Part shown: positions 47,116 through 56,035 of the stretch, piece by piece
Position numbering within the stretch: the stretch's first letter is position 1
Layout: every line of letters starts with the position of its first letter
From: Burkholderia pyrrocinia
Lineage (GTDB): Bacteria > Pseudomonadota > Gammaproteobacteria > Burkholderiales > Burkholderiaceae
NCBI RefSeq assembly: GCF_022809715.1
Contig: NZ_CP094459.1
Coordinates: forward strand, 3,224,001 to 3,288,000
Length of the DNA: 64,000 nucleotides
Direction of reading: 5' to 3'
Notes under the pieces: model-generated
Told to the model about the DNA's origin: nothing
The model's database searches: none
The model's input: the letters and a program-made list of their open reading frames with translations, nothing else
Translations under genes and position numbers: made by a program

Positions 47116-48753
47116 TCACGCCACCGCTGCGTCGCCGGCCGCCTTCGTGCCGAACGCGGGTTCGGCCGCCCGCTCGCCGGCCCGCCGCGACGATATGCCG
47201 CCTGCATCGCCGACCCGGAACGCGCCGACCGCGTCGCGCAGCCGCGCGGCCTGTTCCTGCAGCGACCCAGCGGCGGCCGCAGCCTCCTCGACGAGCGCCG
47301 CGTTCTGCTGCGTCACCTGATCCATCTGCGTGACCGCGCGCCCGACCTGCGTGATGCCGCTCGCCTGCTCCTCGGACGCGGCCGCGATCTCGCCCATGAT
47401 GTCGGTCACGCGCGCGACGGCCTGCAGGATCTCGCCCATCGTCGTGCCGGCCTGGCCGACCAGCGTCGAACCGTTGCGCACGCGCTCGACCGAATCGACG
47501 ATCAGCGCGCGGATCTCCTTCGCTGCCGTCGCGCTGCGCTGCGCGAGCGAGCGCACCTCGCCCGCGACCACCGCGAAGCCGCGACCCTGCTCGCCCGCGC
47601 GCGCGGCCTCGACCGCCGCGTTCAGCGCGAGGATGTTGGTCTGGAATGCGATGCCCTCGATCACGCCGATGATGTCGGCGATCTTGCGCGAGCTGTCGTC
47701 GATCTCGCCCATCGTGCCGATCACGCGGTTCACGACGTCGCTCCCCGTGCGCGCGATGTCCGACGCGTTGTTCGCGAGCCCGCTCGCCTGCCGCGCGTTG
47801 TCGGCGTTCTGCTTCACCGTCGCGGTCAGCTGCTCCATGCTCGCGGCCGTTTCCTCCAGCGACGCGGCCTGCTCCTCGGTGCGCTGCGACAGGTCGTCGT
47901 TGCCGGCCGAGATCTCGCGGCTCGCCGACGCGATCGATTCGGCCGACTGGCGAATCCCGCCGATCGTCGCCCGCAGCCGAGCCTGCATGTCGCGCATCGC
48001 GGCCATCATGCTCGTGCGGTCACCCGCGCGCACGGGCACCGGCTGCGTGAGGTCGCCCTGCGCAATGCGCGTCGCGAGCGCGGCCGCTTCGTCGGGCTCG
48101 CCGCCGAGGCTGGCGCGCACGTTGCGGATGATTACCAGCATCGCCGCGCTGATCACGAAGCCGATCACGAACACGACCGCGAGGTGGCCGAGCAGCGTGC
48201 GGTAGTAGATGGTGTCGATGTCCTTCAGGAACACGCCGCTCGAGATGTTCCAGTCCCACGGCGCGAAACGCGTGACGTAGCTGATCTTCGGCACGGCGGT
48301 TTCGCTGTGCGGCAGCCGCCCGCGATATTCGGCGAAGCCGCTGCCGGTCGCCTTCGCGGCGTTCAGGATCGTGACGAACAGCGGCTTGCCGTCCGGATCG
48401 AGCGTGTCGCCGACCTGCGTGCCGACCAGCTTCGGCAGCGTCGGATGCATCAGCACGACCGGCTTCGAGTCCATCACGAACACGTAGCCCGAATCTCCGT
48501 AGCGCATCGCGGCAAGGCTCGCGAGCGCGTCGCGCTTCGCATCGGCCTCGGGCAGCGTGCCGCTCTGCGCAAGCGCGTGATACGACTTCACGATGCCGGC
48601 CGCCGAATCGACGAGATTCGCGATGCCGGCCCGGCGTTCGGCGAGCATCGTCGCGCGCGTCTCGTAGGCGCTCCAGGCGCCGACGCCCAGCAAACCGATC
48701 CATACCAGCGCAAGCGCGAGCCACAGCTTGCGGTTCAAACTCATTCTGCTCAT
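47116..48753 (-). CDS. Methyl-accepting chemotaxis protein (single-Cache sensor)
   Basis: A 545-residue transmembrane receptor. N-terminal helix [20 protein letters not shown], a periplasmic sCache_2-type sensor of about 150 residues ([20 protein letters not shown]), second helix, HAMP, and a signalling domain with the hallmark hairpin tip ([20 protein letters not shown]). No CheR/CheB-binding pentapeptide is seen at the C terminus (ends AAGDAAVA). The ligand is not predictable; sCache receptors often sense small organic acids. The ATG at 48753 is chosen because AAAGG precedes it; nine bases on, another ATG could serve. Confidence 0.9.
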   Translation of the reverse strand: MSRMSLNRKLWLALALVWIGLLGVGAWSAYETRATMLAERRAGIANLVDSAAGIVKSYHALAQSGTLPEADAKRDALASLAAMRYGDSGYVFVMDSKPVVLMHPTLPKLVGTQVGDTLDPDGKPLFVTILNAAKATGSGFAEYRGRLPHSETAVPKISYVTRFAPWDWNISSGVFLKDIDTIYYRTLLGHLAVVFVIGFVISAAMLVIIRNVRASLGGEPDEAAALATRIAQGDLTQPVPVRAGDRTSMMAAMRDMQARLRATIGGIRQSAESIASASREISAGNDDLSQRTEEQAASLEETAASMEQLTATVKQNADNARQASGLANNASDIARTGSDVVNRVIGTMGEIDDSSRKIADIIGVIEGIAFQTNILALNAAVEAARAGEQGRGFAVVAGEVRSLAQRSATAAKEIRALIVDSVERVRNGSTLVGQAGTTMGEILQAVARVTDIMGEIAAASEEQASGITQVGRAVTQMDQVTQQNAALVEEAAAAAGSLQEQAARLRDAVGAFRVGDAGGISSRRAGERAAEPAFGTKAAGDAAVA

Positions 48754-48963
48754 CTGCGTGCCTTTATCGATGTCGGTGCACACGATGCGCACGAACGGCC
48801 TGCCGCGCGCAAACGGTTGCCCTTGCATTTACGGCAATGAGGCTTACAACTTGAATACACGCCGGAGCGCAACGGACGGCCCCGGCGCGACAGCCCGCAT
48901 CCGCTGTGCTACAAAGACCGGCTGGCCGGCGCGCGACGCGCCGGCGCCATTCCGGGGCCATCC

Positions 48964-49254
48964 ATGTACGTCATCGACATCCACTACACCGCATCGCTCG
49001 AGCGCATCGACGACGCGCTCGAGCGCCACCGTGCGTATCTGCAGCCGCTGTTCGACAAGGGCATCTTCATCGCGGCGGGGCCGAAGGTGCCGCGCGAAGG
49101 CGGCGTGATCCTCGCGGCCCGCATCGATCGCGACGAACTCGACGCGATCCTGAAGACCGACCCGTTCGTCACCGAGGGGCTCGCGACGTATCGCGTGACG
49201 GAATTCCGGATCACGCGCGCCGCATCCGGCTTCAACGTGCCGGCGCTGCCGTAA
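48964..49254 (+). CDS. YciI-like protein
   Basis: A 96-residue protein of the YciI/dimeric alpha-beta barrel family (MYVIDIHYTASLERIDDALE; the second half has GVILAARIDRDELDAILKTD, then TEFRITR). The function of stand-alone members is unknown; some homologues are dehydrochlorinase-like. It is alone on the plus strand, convergent to the sco gene. No unusual features. Confidence 0.85.
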   Translation: MYVIDIHYTASLERIDDALERHRAYLQPLFDKGIFIAAGPKVPREGGVILAARIDRDELDAILKTDPFVTEGLATYRVTEFRITRAASGFNVPALP

Positions 49255-49329
49255 CGCGGCATCTGCGCGGCACGCGCGCGTGCCGACGCGCCGCGCGGCG
49301 GGCGGCGGGCGGCGCATGCAAACGAAAAG

Positions 49330-49367
49330 GGAAAAGAGAAAGCGTGACGGCGCGAAACGGCCGTCAC
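49330..49367 (-). terminator. Terminator of the sco-proximal cox genes
   Basis: GTGACGGC (49344-49351) pairs with GCCGTCAC (49360-49367); on the minus strand it is followed by a T/C-rich run (complement of GAAAAGAGAAAG). It lies 35 bp after the minus-strand sco stop. Confidence 0.7.
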
Positions 49368-49401
49368 ACGATCGCCGGGCCGGGCGCTCGGCGAATGCCG
49401 G

Positions 49402-50028
49402 TCACTCGACCAGCAGCTTCAGGTCGTGGACCCACGGGCCGGGGCCCTGGCCGTCGCGCACGAACAGGCGCAGCTTGCCGTCGCGATCGAACACATAGCT
49501 CGCGGCGGTGTGATCCATCGTGTAGCTGCCGGGCGTCTTGCCGGGCACTTTCGCGTAGTACACGCGGAAATCCTTCGTGACCTTCTTCAGCGCCGCTTCG
49601 TCGGCCGGCCGCAGGCCGACGAACGACGGATCGAACGCGGGCACGTACTGGCCGAGCAGCGCCGGCGTGTCGCGTTCCGGGTCGACGGTGACGAACAGCA
49701 CCTGCACGCGCTTCGCGGCATCGGGCCCGAGCTGCTTCAGCGCCTCGGACAGTTCGGCCATCGTCGTCGGGCACACGTCCGGGCAGTGCGTATAGCCGAA
49801 GAACATTACGACGGCCTTGCCCTTGAAGTCGGCGAGCGTGCGCACCTTGCCGGCCGTATCGGGCAGCGAGAAGTCGTTGCCGAACTGCGTGTTGCCGGTG
49901 ATGTCGAGGTTCTGGAATTTCGGCGCGTTGTCGCATCCGGCGAGCAGCAGCGCTGCCGTGAATGCGCACGCGAGCATCCAGCCTTGGCGCGCGCGGCGCC
50001 CGAACCGTGTATGGAGCATTGCGTTCAA
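49402..50028 (-). CDS. SCO1/SenC-family copper chaperone lipoprotein for cytochrome oxidase
   Basis: A 208-residue lipoprotein precursor (lipobox LLAGC, Cys near residue 32). The thioredoxin fold has the copper-binding CPDVC in FFGYTHCPDVCPTTMAEL and the third ligand His in YTMDHTAASYVFD. SCO proteins deliver copper to the CuA centre of subunit II. It is the last gene of the minus-strand surf1-SCO-like-ctaA-ctaB-sco run, starting 10 bp after the ctaB stop. Confidence 0.93.
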   Translation of the reverse strand: MNAMLHTRFGRRARQGWMLACAFTAALLLAGCDNAPKFQNLDITGNTQFGNDFSLPDTAGKVRTLADFKGKAVVMFFGYTHCPDVCPTTMAELSEALKQLGPDAAKRVQVLFVTVDPERDTPALLGQYVPAFDPSFVGLRPADEAALKKVTKDFRVYYAKVPGKTPGSYTMDHTAASYVFDRDGKLRLFVRDGQGPGPWVHDLKLLVE

Positions 50029-50037
50029 ACCGTGCGG

Positions 50038-50940
50038 TTACACGCCGAGCAGCGGGCGTGCATAGTGATCGACGAGCAGCGCGGCGAACAGCAGCGACAG
50101 ATAGACGATCGAATAGCGGAAGGCCTTGCGGGCGAGTTCGTCCGAATAATCGCGGTAGATCTTCCACGCATACGCGAGGAACACCGCGCCGAGCAGCACC
50201 GCGCTCGTCAGGTAGACAGCCCCGCTCATCCCGGAGATGAACGGCATCAGCGTGACCGCGAACAGGATCACCGTGTACAGCAGGATGTGCAGCCGCGTGA
50301 ACTTCTCGCCGTGCGTGACGGGCAGCATCGGCAGCCCCGCGCTCTCGTAATCCTTGCGGCGATAGAGCGCGAGCACCCAGAAATGCGGCGGCGTCCACAC
50401 GAAGATGATCAGCACGAGGATCCACGCGTCGCCGGGCACCGCGCCGGTGACCGCGGCCCACCCGAGCGCCGGCGGCATCGCGCCCGACGCGCCGCCGATC
50501 ACGATGTTCTGCGGCGTCATCGGCTTGAGCAGCAGCGTGTAGATCACCGCGTAGCCGACGAACGTCGCGATCGTCAGCCACATCGTCAGCGGGTTCGTGA
50601 ACGTGTAGAGCGTCCATGCGCCGGCGCTGCCGAGCACGGCCGAGAACACCAGGATCTGCGGCGTCGTGATCTCGCCGCGCGCGGACGGGCGCCATGCGGT
50701 ACGCCGCATCATCGCGTCGATCTTCTGTTCGACGAGGCAGTTGATCGCGAATGCGGCACCGGCCAGCAGCCAGATACCGACCGTGCCGCCGATCAGCACA
50801 TGCCACGGCACCATGCCCGGTGTCGCGAGGAACATGCCGATCACCGCGCAGAACACCGCGAGCTGCGTGACACGCGGCTTCGTCAGCGCCATGTACTGGG
50901 AAAAGCGGCTACCGGGCGATTGGGAGAGGGTGCTTTGCAT
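50038..50940 (-). CDS. ctaB: Protoheme IX farnesyltransferase (heme O synthase)
   Basis: A 300-residue UbiA-type prenyltransferase with about nine transmembrane helices. The prenyl diphosphate-binding motif is [15 protein letters not shown], and the second Asp-rich site includes [13 protein letters not shown]. It converts heme B to heme O, the precursor of heme A. The ATG at 50940 gives the usual start ([11 protein letters not shown]); upstream in-frame sequence is the ctaA shadow. It is 8 bp after the ctaA stop on the same strand. Confidence 0.95.
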   Translation of the reverse strand: MQSTLSQSPGSRFSQYMALTKPRVTQLAVFCAVIGMFLATPGMVPWHVLIGGTVGIWLLAGAAFAINCLVEQKIDAMMRRTAWRPSARGEITTPQILVFSAVLGSAGAWTLYTFTNPLTMWLTIATFVGYAVIYTLLLKPMTPQNIVIGGASGAMPPALGWAAVTGAVPGDAWILVLIIFVWTPPHFWVLALYRRKDYESAGLPMLPVTHGEKFTRLHILLYTVILFAVTLMPFISGMSGAVYLTSAVLLGAVFLAYAWKIYRDYSDELARKAFRYSIVYLSLLFAALLVDHYARPLLGV

Positions 50941-50948
50941 GGGGGCGG

Positions 50949-52061
50949 TCACGCCGGGGCGGCGTCGCGCGCAGGCTGCGCGACACGGCCGGGGCGGCTT
51001 GAAAGGATGCGAAAGTTTAACATGACGACGAGCAGCAGCAGGATCGCGGCACCGCCGTTGTGCGCGACGGCGACCGGCAGCGGCCACTGCAGCACGATGT
51101 TGGTCAGGCCCGTCACGAACTGCAGCAGGACGACCAGCAGCACGCCGTTCGCGGGCCGCCGCAGCGATTCGAAGCGGCGCATCTTCAGCGCGAACGCGAC
51201 CAGGTACGCGACCACGACGAACGCGAACGTGCGGTGCGTCCAGTGGATCGCGACCAGCGCATCCTGCGTGATCGCGTCGCCGTCCTTCGTCATCCCGAGC
51301 GCGCGCCACAGGTGGAAGCCGTGCCCGAAGTCCATCGGCGGAATCCACTGGCCGTTGCAGGTCGGGAAATCGGTGCACGCGAGCACCGCGTAGTTGGTGC
51401 TCACCCAGCCGCCGAGCGCGATCTGCACGACCAGCAGCACGAGCGCCGCGAGCGCGGCCGCGCGATAGCGCCCGGCCTCCGGGTCGTGAGACGGCAGCGG
51501 CGTCTGCCGCGCCGCGAGCCAGCCGAGTGTGCCGAGCAGCGCGAGGCCGAGCAGCAGGTGGGTCGTGACGATCACGGGCTGCAGCTTCATCGTGACCGTC
51601 CATGCGCCGAACACGCCCTGCACGACGATCAGCAGCAGCAGGCTCGTCGGCCACCACGGCGACACGTGCAGCGGGCGGCGACGCAGCCGCGCGGCCCATG
51701 CGATCACAACCTGCGCGATGATCAGCACGCCGATCGCCATCGCGAAATAGCGGTGGATCATCTCGATCCACGCCTTCGTCATGCTGACGGGGCCCGTCGG
51801 CATCGCCTGGTGCGCGGCCGTGATCGCGGCATGCGCGATGAACGGCGACGACGTGCCGTAGCAGCCGGGCCAGTCGGGGCAGCCGAGCCCCGAATCGGTC
51901 AGCCGCGTGAAGCCGCCGAACATCACCAGGTCGAGGGTCAGGAACGTGGTGATCCACACGAGCTTGCGGAACTTGTTGTCGTCGGCCTTCACCCACACGT
52001 ACGACAGCGGCAGCAGCGCGATGCAGAAGCCGATCAGGCCGAGTTGCAGTAGATACGACAT
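50949..52061 (-). CDS. ctaA: Heme A synthase (COX15/CtaA family)
   Basis: A 370-residue eight-helix membrane protein. It shows the conserved [17 protein letters not shown] cysteine loop and heme-ligand His in [12 protein letters not shown] and [11 protein letters not shown]. It hydroxylates and oxidises heme O to heme A. It lies 8 bp upstream of ctaB on the minus strand. No deviation from the proteobacterial CtaA type is seen. Confidence 0.95.
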   Translation of the reverse strand: MSYLLQLGLIGFCIALLPLSYVWVKADDNKFRKLVWITTFLTLDLVMFGGFTRLTDSGLGCPDWPGCYGTSSPFIAHAAITAAHQAMPTGPVSMTKAWIEMIHRYFAMAIGVLIIAQVVIAWAARLRRRPLHVSPWWPTSLLLLIVVQGVFGAWTVTMKLQPVIVTTHLLLGLALLGTLGWLAARQTPLPSHDPEAGRYRAAALAALVLLVVQIALGGWVSTNYAVLACTDFPTCNGQWIPPMDFGHGFHLWRALGMTKDGDAITQDALVAIHWTHRTFAFVVVAYLVAFALKMRRFESLRRPANGVLLVVLLQFVTGLTNIVLQWPLPVAVAHNGGAAILLLLVVMLNFRILSSRPGRVAQPARDAAPA

Positions 52062-52086
52062 CGGAATGGTGCCTCGCTCTCTTGCC

Positions 52087-52719
52087 TTAACCGATGCTCG
52101 ACCACTTCAGCAGCTTCGTCACGTCCGCCTTGATCTTGCTGGGATTCGGGTCTTTCGGGAAACGCATCATCAGGTTGCCGTTCGGATCGACCATGTAGAT
52201 GTGGTCGCTGTCCTTCGTGCCGGCGTCGGCCGGCAGCCACGCGGCCACCGCGGCCGGATCGGCGACGAGCCGGCGCGTGTCCGGATAGGCTTCCAGCACC
52301 TTCTGCGGCATCGCGCCCGCATCGCTGCGCAGCCACACCATCGTGAGCCGGTGCCGTTCGCCGGCCTGCGTGACGCGGATCTGGCGCATGAAATAGAGCT
52401 TCTGCGCGCATGCGTCGTCGCACGCGCTGCGGTCCGTCATCACGAACAGCCAGACGCCGCGCAGCGACGACAGCGGCACCGTCTTGCCGGTTTCGTCGGT
52501 GACCTGCAGATCGGCCGGGATCGGCCGCTGCGGCTCGATCAGCGTGCCGTAGTTCGTCGAACCGCCCTTCGGCTTGATCACGTAATAGGTGAAGTACGAC
52601 GCGAGCATCGGCGCCGCGCACACGAGACCCAGCAACACGAGCATCCAGCGGCCGCGCTTGCGGGCCGCCGGCGAGATCGGCGCAGCGGCCGGACCCTGAC
52701 GGGAAGATTGCATGGACAA
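52087..52719 (-). CDS. SCO-like membrane-anchored protein in the cox cluster
   Basis: A protein of about 210 residues (start TTG 52719 or ATG 52713). It has one transmembrane helix (WMLVLLGLVCAAPMLASYF) and a C-terminal thioredoxin-like domain with a C-x3-C (ACDDAC), resembling SCO1 but without the canonical CPDVC. It is commonly annotated as a cytochrome oxidase-associated protein. Likely role: redox or copper handling in oxidase assembly; this is inferred from location only. It lies 25 bp before ctaA. Confidence 0.75.
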   Translation of the reverse strand: MSMQSSRQGPAAAPISPAARKRGRWMLVLLGLVCAAPMLASYFTYYVIKPKGGSTNYGTLIEPQRPIPADLQVTDETGKTVPLSSLRGVWLFVMTDRSACDDACAQKLYFMRQIRVTQAGERHRLTMVWLRSDAGAMPQKVLEAYPDTRRLVADPAAVAAWLPADAGTKDSDHIYMVDPNGNLMMRFPKDPNPSKIKADVTKLLKWSSIG

Positions 52720-52773
52720 ATCAGACCTCTCGAAACGAACCCGCGGCGCGTGCGCCGCGTCCTGGCATGGCGC

Positions 52774-53484
52774 TCACGCGCCGGCCGACTTCTTCGCCGC
52801 ACGCCGCGCGGCGTACAGGCCGAAGCCGAGCGCGGCCGCCGCCATGGCCCACCACTGAAACATGTAACCGTAATTGCGCTCGACGCCGGTCGCCGCCGCC
52901 GGCCAGTCGCGCACGAGCTTGTCGCCGTCGTCGCTCGTCTGCTGGATCACGAACGGCTGCAGCGGCAGCCCCGTTTCCTTCGCATACGCGGCGACGTCCA
53001 GGTTCTGCCGGATCTTCTGGTGCGCCGCCGATCCGCCTTCGCCGAGCTCGAACGCACGCGACGCGTCCGCGCGCGCGATGCCCACGATCTCGACGTCGCC
53101 CGCGGGCGTCGCGAACGACTCGATCGCCGTGCGATCGGCGATGTTGCGCGGCAGCCAGCCGCGGTTGACGAGCACGACACCGCCGCCCGTGAGTTTAAAC
53201 GGCATCACGACGTAAAAACCCGGCTGGTCGTTATACGGCCGATTGTCGAGAAACACCGCTTGCTCGGGCAGGAAGCGGCCCTTCGCACGCACGCGATGAA
53301 ACTCGATCGACGCGAGCGGAATCGGCTGCGCGCCGACCTCGACCGGCGCCGCATGCTCGTAGCGCTCGATGCTCGCCTGCAGCGCTTCCTTCTGGTGCGC
53401 GCGGTCGCGCTGCCAGAAACCGAGACGGATCGTGACCGCGACGACGACGAGAATCAGCAGCGCAGGCAGCCAGCGAATCTTCAT
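52774..53484 (-). CDS. SURF1-family cytochrome oxidase assembly protein
   Basis: A 236-residue protein with two transmembrane helices, one at each end (LPALLILVVVAVTIRLGFWQ and WWAMAAAALGFGLYAARR), and the SURF1 periplasmic domain between (FLDNRPYNDQPGFYVVMPFK, VNRGWLPRN). SURF1 helps insert heme a/a3 in subunit I. The ATG at 53484 is chosen for the conserved start. It is the first of the assembly-gene run on the minus strand. Confidence 0.93.
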   Translation of the reverse strand: MKIRWLPALLILVVVAVTIRLGFWQRDRAHQKEALQASIERYEHAAPVEVGAQPIPLASIEFHRVRAKGRFLPEQAVFLDNRPYNDQPGFYVVMPFKLTGGGVVLVNRGWLPRNIADRTAIESFATPAGDVEIVGIARADASRAFELGEGGSAAHQKIRQNLDVAAYAKETGLPLQPFVIQQTSDDGDKLVRDWPAAATGVERNYGYMFQWWAMAAAALGFGLYAARRAAKKSAGA

Positions 53485-53568
53485 CGTGCGGCCCGCCGGG
53501 CACATTCGCGAAAACGAAGTGCGATAATTATCCTCTTCCTTCCGAATTGCCGTCGTCCGGTTCGCGTC

Positions 53569-53778
53569 ATGCACATACTCGTTCCCATCGCCTTCGTCCT
53601 CATCATCGCCAGCATGGGCTCGGCGCTCTACTTCATGATGCACGACCGCGGCCACACGAAACGCATGGTCTGGTCGCTCGCCACCCGCGTCGGGCTATCG
53701 GTCTCGCTGTTCCTGTTCATCCTGCTCGCGAACTGGATGGGCTGGATCCATTCGACCGGCCTGCCGATCGGGCGTTGA
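53569..53778 (+). CDS. DUF2909 twin-transmembrane protein
   Basis: A 69-residue protein with two hydrophobic helices (VPIAFVLIIASMGSALYFMM and VGLSVSLFLFILLANWMGW) joined by a short basic loop (HDRGHTKRM). It is found next to cytochrome oxidase genes in many beta-proteobacteria. It is opposite in strand to the cox genes, in the gap between surf1 and ctaE. Function unknown; the position suggests a link to oxidase assembly. It is in frame with long antisense ORFs but starts at the ATG of 53569. Confidence 0.85.
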   Translation: MHILVPIAFVLIIASMGSALYFMMHDRGHTKRMVWSLATRVGLSVSLFLFILLANWMGWIHSTGLPIGR

Positions 53779-53923
53779 CGCATTTGCCGCCGCGGCCCGC
53801 TGCAACCGATGTGACCGCTGTGACATTTAGCCGCACGGCCGCGCCACCAAGTAAAAGCGCCGCCTGACTGAGTCGCGGCGGCGCCAAGGGTGTCGGCTCG
53901 CAACTGCCGGGCCGACACCAATG

Positions 53924-53957
53924 AAAACGGCCCGCGCATTGCTGCGCGGGCCGTTTT
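53924..53957. terminator. Bidirectional terminator between DUF2909 and ctaE
   Basis: A 15-bp perfect stem AAAACGGCCCGCGCA/TGCGCGGGCCGTTTT (53924-53938 and 53943-53957), loop TTGC, with T tracts in both directions. It lies 5 bp after the ctaE stop. A smaller hairpin TGTCGGC/GCCGACA lies at 53891-53917. Confidence 0.93.
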
Positions 53958-53962
53958 TCCAT

Positions 53963-54820
53963 TTACAGCCAGTAGACGACGACGTACAGGCCGAGCCAGA
54001 CGACGTCGACGAAGTGCCAGTACCACGCGGCGCCTTCGAATGCAAAGTGGTGATCGGGCTTGAAGTGGCCGCGGATCATCCGCACCAGCACCACCGCGAG
54101 CATCGTGCCGCCGAGGAACACGTGGAAGCCGTGGAAGCCGGTCAGCAGGAAGAACGTCGAACCGTACACACCCGAGTTCAGCGTCAGGTTCAGTTCGTTG
54201 TACGCGTGGAAGTACTCGAAACCCTGCAGGAACAGGAAGCAGATACCGAACGCGAGCGTCGCGGCCAGCCATGCGATCGCCTTCTTGCGATGATCGTCGC
54301 GCAGTGCGTGGTGCGAGATCGTCAGCGTCACGCCCGACGACAGCAGGAATGCCGTGTTGATCGTCGGGACCGGCCACGGGCCCATCGTCTTGAAGTGACC
54401 GGCAAGCGCGGCGGGGCCTTCGTTCGGCCACACGGCGGAGAAGTCCGGCCAGATCAGCTTGTAGTCGAGGCTGCCGAGCTGGTGCAGCGCGATTTCACGC
54501 GCATAGAACAGCGCGCCGAAGAACGCGCCGAAGAACATGACTTCGGAGAAGATGAACCAGCTCATGCTCCAGCGGTACGACTTGTCGACGTTCTTGCCGT
54601 AATGACCGCCTTCCGATTCGGCGATCGCGTCGCCGAACCAGTGATACAGCGTGAAGAGCAACCACAGCAGGCCGAGCAGCGCCGTAAACGGCGCCCAGTC
54701 GTGACCGTTGATCCACAGCGCCACCGATCCGAGCATGACCAGCAGGCCGACGGCCGCGCTGATCGGATGCTGCGACGGATGCGGCACGAAATAGTACGGG
54801 GTCTGGTTTTGACCGCTCAT
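53963..54820 (-). CDS. ctaE: Cytochrome c oxidase subunit III
   Basis: A 285-residue seven-helix membrane protein starting MSGQNQTPYYFVPHPSQHPI, with the subunit III signature residues (FIFSEVMFFGAFF, GFHGFHVFLGGTMLAVV). It completes the aa3 oxidase core. It is the last gene of the ctaC-ctaD-small protein-ctaG-DUF2970-ctaE run; a strong terminator follows its stop. Confidence 0.96.
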   Translation of the reverse strand: MSGQNQTPYYFVPHPSQHPISAAVGLLVMLGSVALWINGHDWAPFTALLGLLWLLFTLYHWFGDAIAESEGGHYGKNVDKSYRWSMSWFIFSEVMFFGAFFGALFYAREIALHQLGSLDYKLIWPDFSAVWPNEGPAALAGHFKTMGPWPVPTINTAFLLSSGVTLTISHHALRDDHRKKAIAWLAATLAFGICFLFLQGFEYFHAYNELNLTLNSGVYGSTFFLLTGFHGFHVFLGGTMLAVVLVRMIRGHFKPDHHFAFEGAAWYWHFVDVVWLGLYVVVYWL

Positions 54821-54958
54821 GCTTGATTCTCCACTTCAGTCCAATTTGTGTACCGGAAACCGCTCCGGCTTTATTTCTTGCGCGGCGCGACCGCCACCGC
54901 TCTTTCCTGCACGCAGCGCCGCGGCGCTGCGTACTGCATTCTCTCGTGGCCGCGGGCC

Positions 54959-55159
54959 TCAGCCCACGACCGCACGCACGATCAGGATCAGCACGCCGAT
55001 GAACACGCCGGCCGCGATCAACGCGACGATCAGCACGTGCAGCGGATTGAGTTGCGTCGCATCGGCTTCCAGGTCGCGCCGCTTGCGCACCCCGAAGAAC
55101 GACCACAGCACCGCTTTCACCGCCTGGCCGAACGACCCGCCCCGCTTACCCTCCGTCAT
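54959..55159 (-). CDS. DUF2970 small membrane protein
   Basis: A 66-residue protein with a basic N-terminal half (GSFGQAVKAVLWSFFGVRKR) and a C-terminal hydrophobic helix (LIVALIAAGVFIGVLILIVR). It lies between ctaG and ctaE, where DUF2970 is regularly found in beta-proteobacteria. Start 55159 is chosen because GGAG lies 8 bases upstream; eight further codons upstream overlap the ctaG stop. Function unknown. Confidence 0.82.
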   Translation of the reverse strand: MTEGKRGGSFGQAVKAVLWSFFGVRKRRDLEADATQLNPLHVLIVALIAAGVFIGVLILIVRAVVG

Positions 55160-55175
55160 CGCCCCGTCTCCGTCG

Positions 55176-55790
55176 TCATGCATCCGGCTTCGCCGCGCCC
55201 TGCGCCGCGGTACTGCGCGTCGCCGGCGCCGGCGCCGGCGCGGCCGGCGTATTCAGCTCGAAGAACGTGTACGACAGCGTGATCGTCTTCACGTCCTTCG
55301 GCAGTTTCGGATCGATCACGAACACCACCGGCATCTTGCGCGACTCGTGCGCGGCCAGCGTCTGCTGCGTGAAGCAAAAGCATTCGATCTTCTTGAAGAA
55401 CTCCGTCGCCTGCTTCGGCGCGTAGCTCGGAATCGCCTGTGCAACGACCGGCCGGCCCTGCCCGTTCGTCACGTCGTATACGATCGTCGTCAGCTCGCCC
55501 GGATGCACGTCGAGACTGTTGTGCTCCGGCTTGAAACCGAGCGGGCCGCGCGCGTTCGCATCGAACTCGACCGACACCGTGCGGCTGGTGTCGACCTGCG
55601 AGTTCTTCACCTCGCGCTCGCTGACGTCGCGCTGCACCAGGTTGTTGATGCCGGTGATCTGGCAGATCGCCCGATACATCGGGATCAGCGCGAAGCCGAA
55701 ACCGAACATCAGCCCGGCCACGACGAAGAGCTTCACCAGCATCGAACGATTGAACGCGCGATCGACGGCGCCCTCTTCCGGCTTCGACAT
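55176..55790 (-). CDS. ctaG: Cytochrome c oxidase assembly protein CtaG (Cox11)
   Basis: A 204-residue protein with one N-terminal transmembrane helix and the immunoglobulin-like Cox11 domain. It includes the copper-binding Cys pair in IECFCFTQQTL. Cox11 delivers copper to the CuB site of subunit I. It is 17 bp upstream of the DUF2970 gene start, and its own start follows the small assembly-protein gene by 35 bp. Confidence 0.94.
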   Translation of the reverse strand: MSKPEEGAVDRAFNRSMLVKLFVVAGLMFGFGFALIPMYRAICQITGINNLVQRDVSEREVKNSQVDTSRTVSVEFDANARGPLGFKPEHNSLDVHPGELTTIVYDVTNGQGRPVVAQAIPSYAPKQATEFFKKIECFCFTQQTLAAHESRKMPVVFVIDPKLPKDVKTITLSYTFFELNTPAAPAPAPATRSTAAQGAAKPDA

Positions 55791-55825
55791 ACGACAACTT
55801 CCTCGCTACTGCGTCAGTTACTGCA

Positions 55826-55966
55826 TCAGTGAGTGGACAGCCACCACTGCTTGATCACGACACCCACAAAAAAAACGGCGGCGATGACGAGCAGGATGAG
55901 GCCGAGCCGCTTGTTGCCCGCGCGGATCTGCTCGGGCGTTCGTCTTTCTTGTGGATTCCGGTTCAT
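55826..55966 (-). CDS. Cytochrome oxidase small assembly protein
   Basis: A 46-residue protein, MNRNPQERRTPEQIRAGNKR followed by one hydrophobic helix (LGLILLVIAAVFFVGVVI) and KQWWLSTH. It is too short for the standard ORF threshold and was read directly from the minus strand between ctaD and ctaG. It resembles the small single-helix proteins found at this place in beta-proteobacterial cox operons. Function unproven. Confidence 0.82.
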   Translation of the reverse strand: MNRNPQERRTPEQIRAGNKRLGLILLVIAAVFFVGVVIKQWWLSTH

Positions 55967-56035
55967 CTGACACTTCGGTTCGGCGCCCGCCGCGCCTGCC
56001 TGCGCGGCAGGCAGCGGCTAAGCGCACTGTGAAAC

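Noticed and set aside
49276-49316. CG-rich palindromic run (GGCACGCGCGCGTGCC and GGCGGG repeats) after the YciI gene
   Set aside because: Short and GC-only without a T tract; likely compositional, and the real terminator for the minus strand is just downstream.
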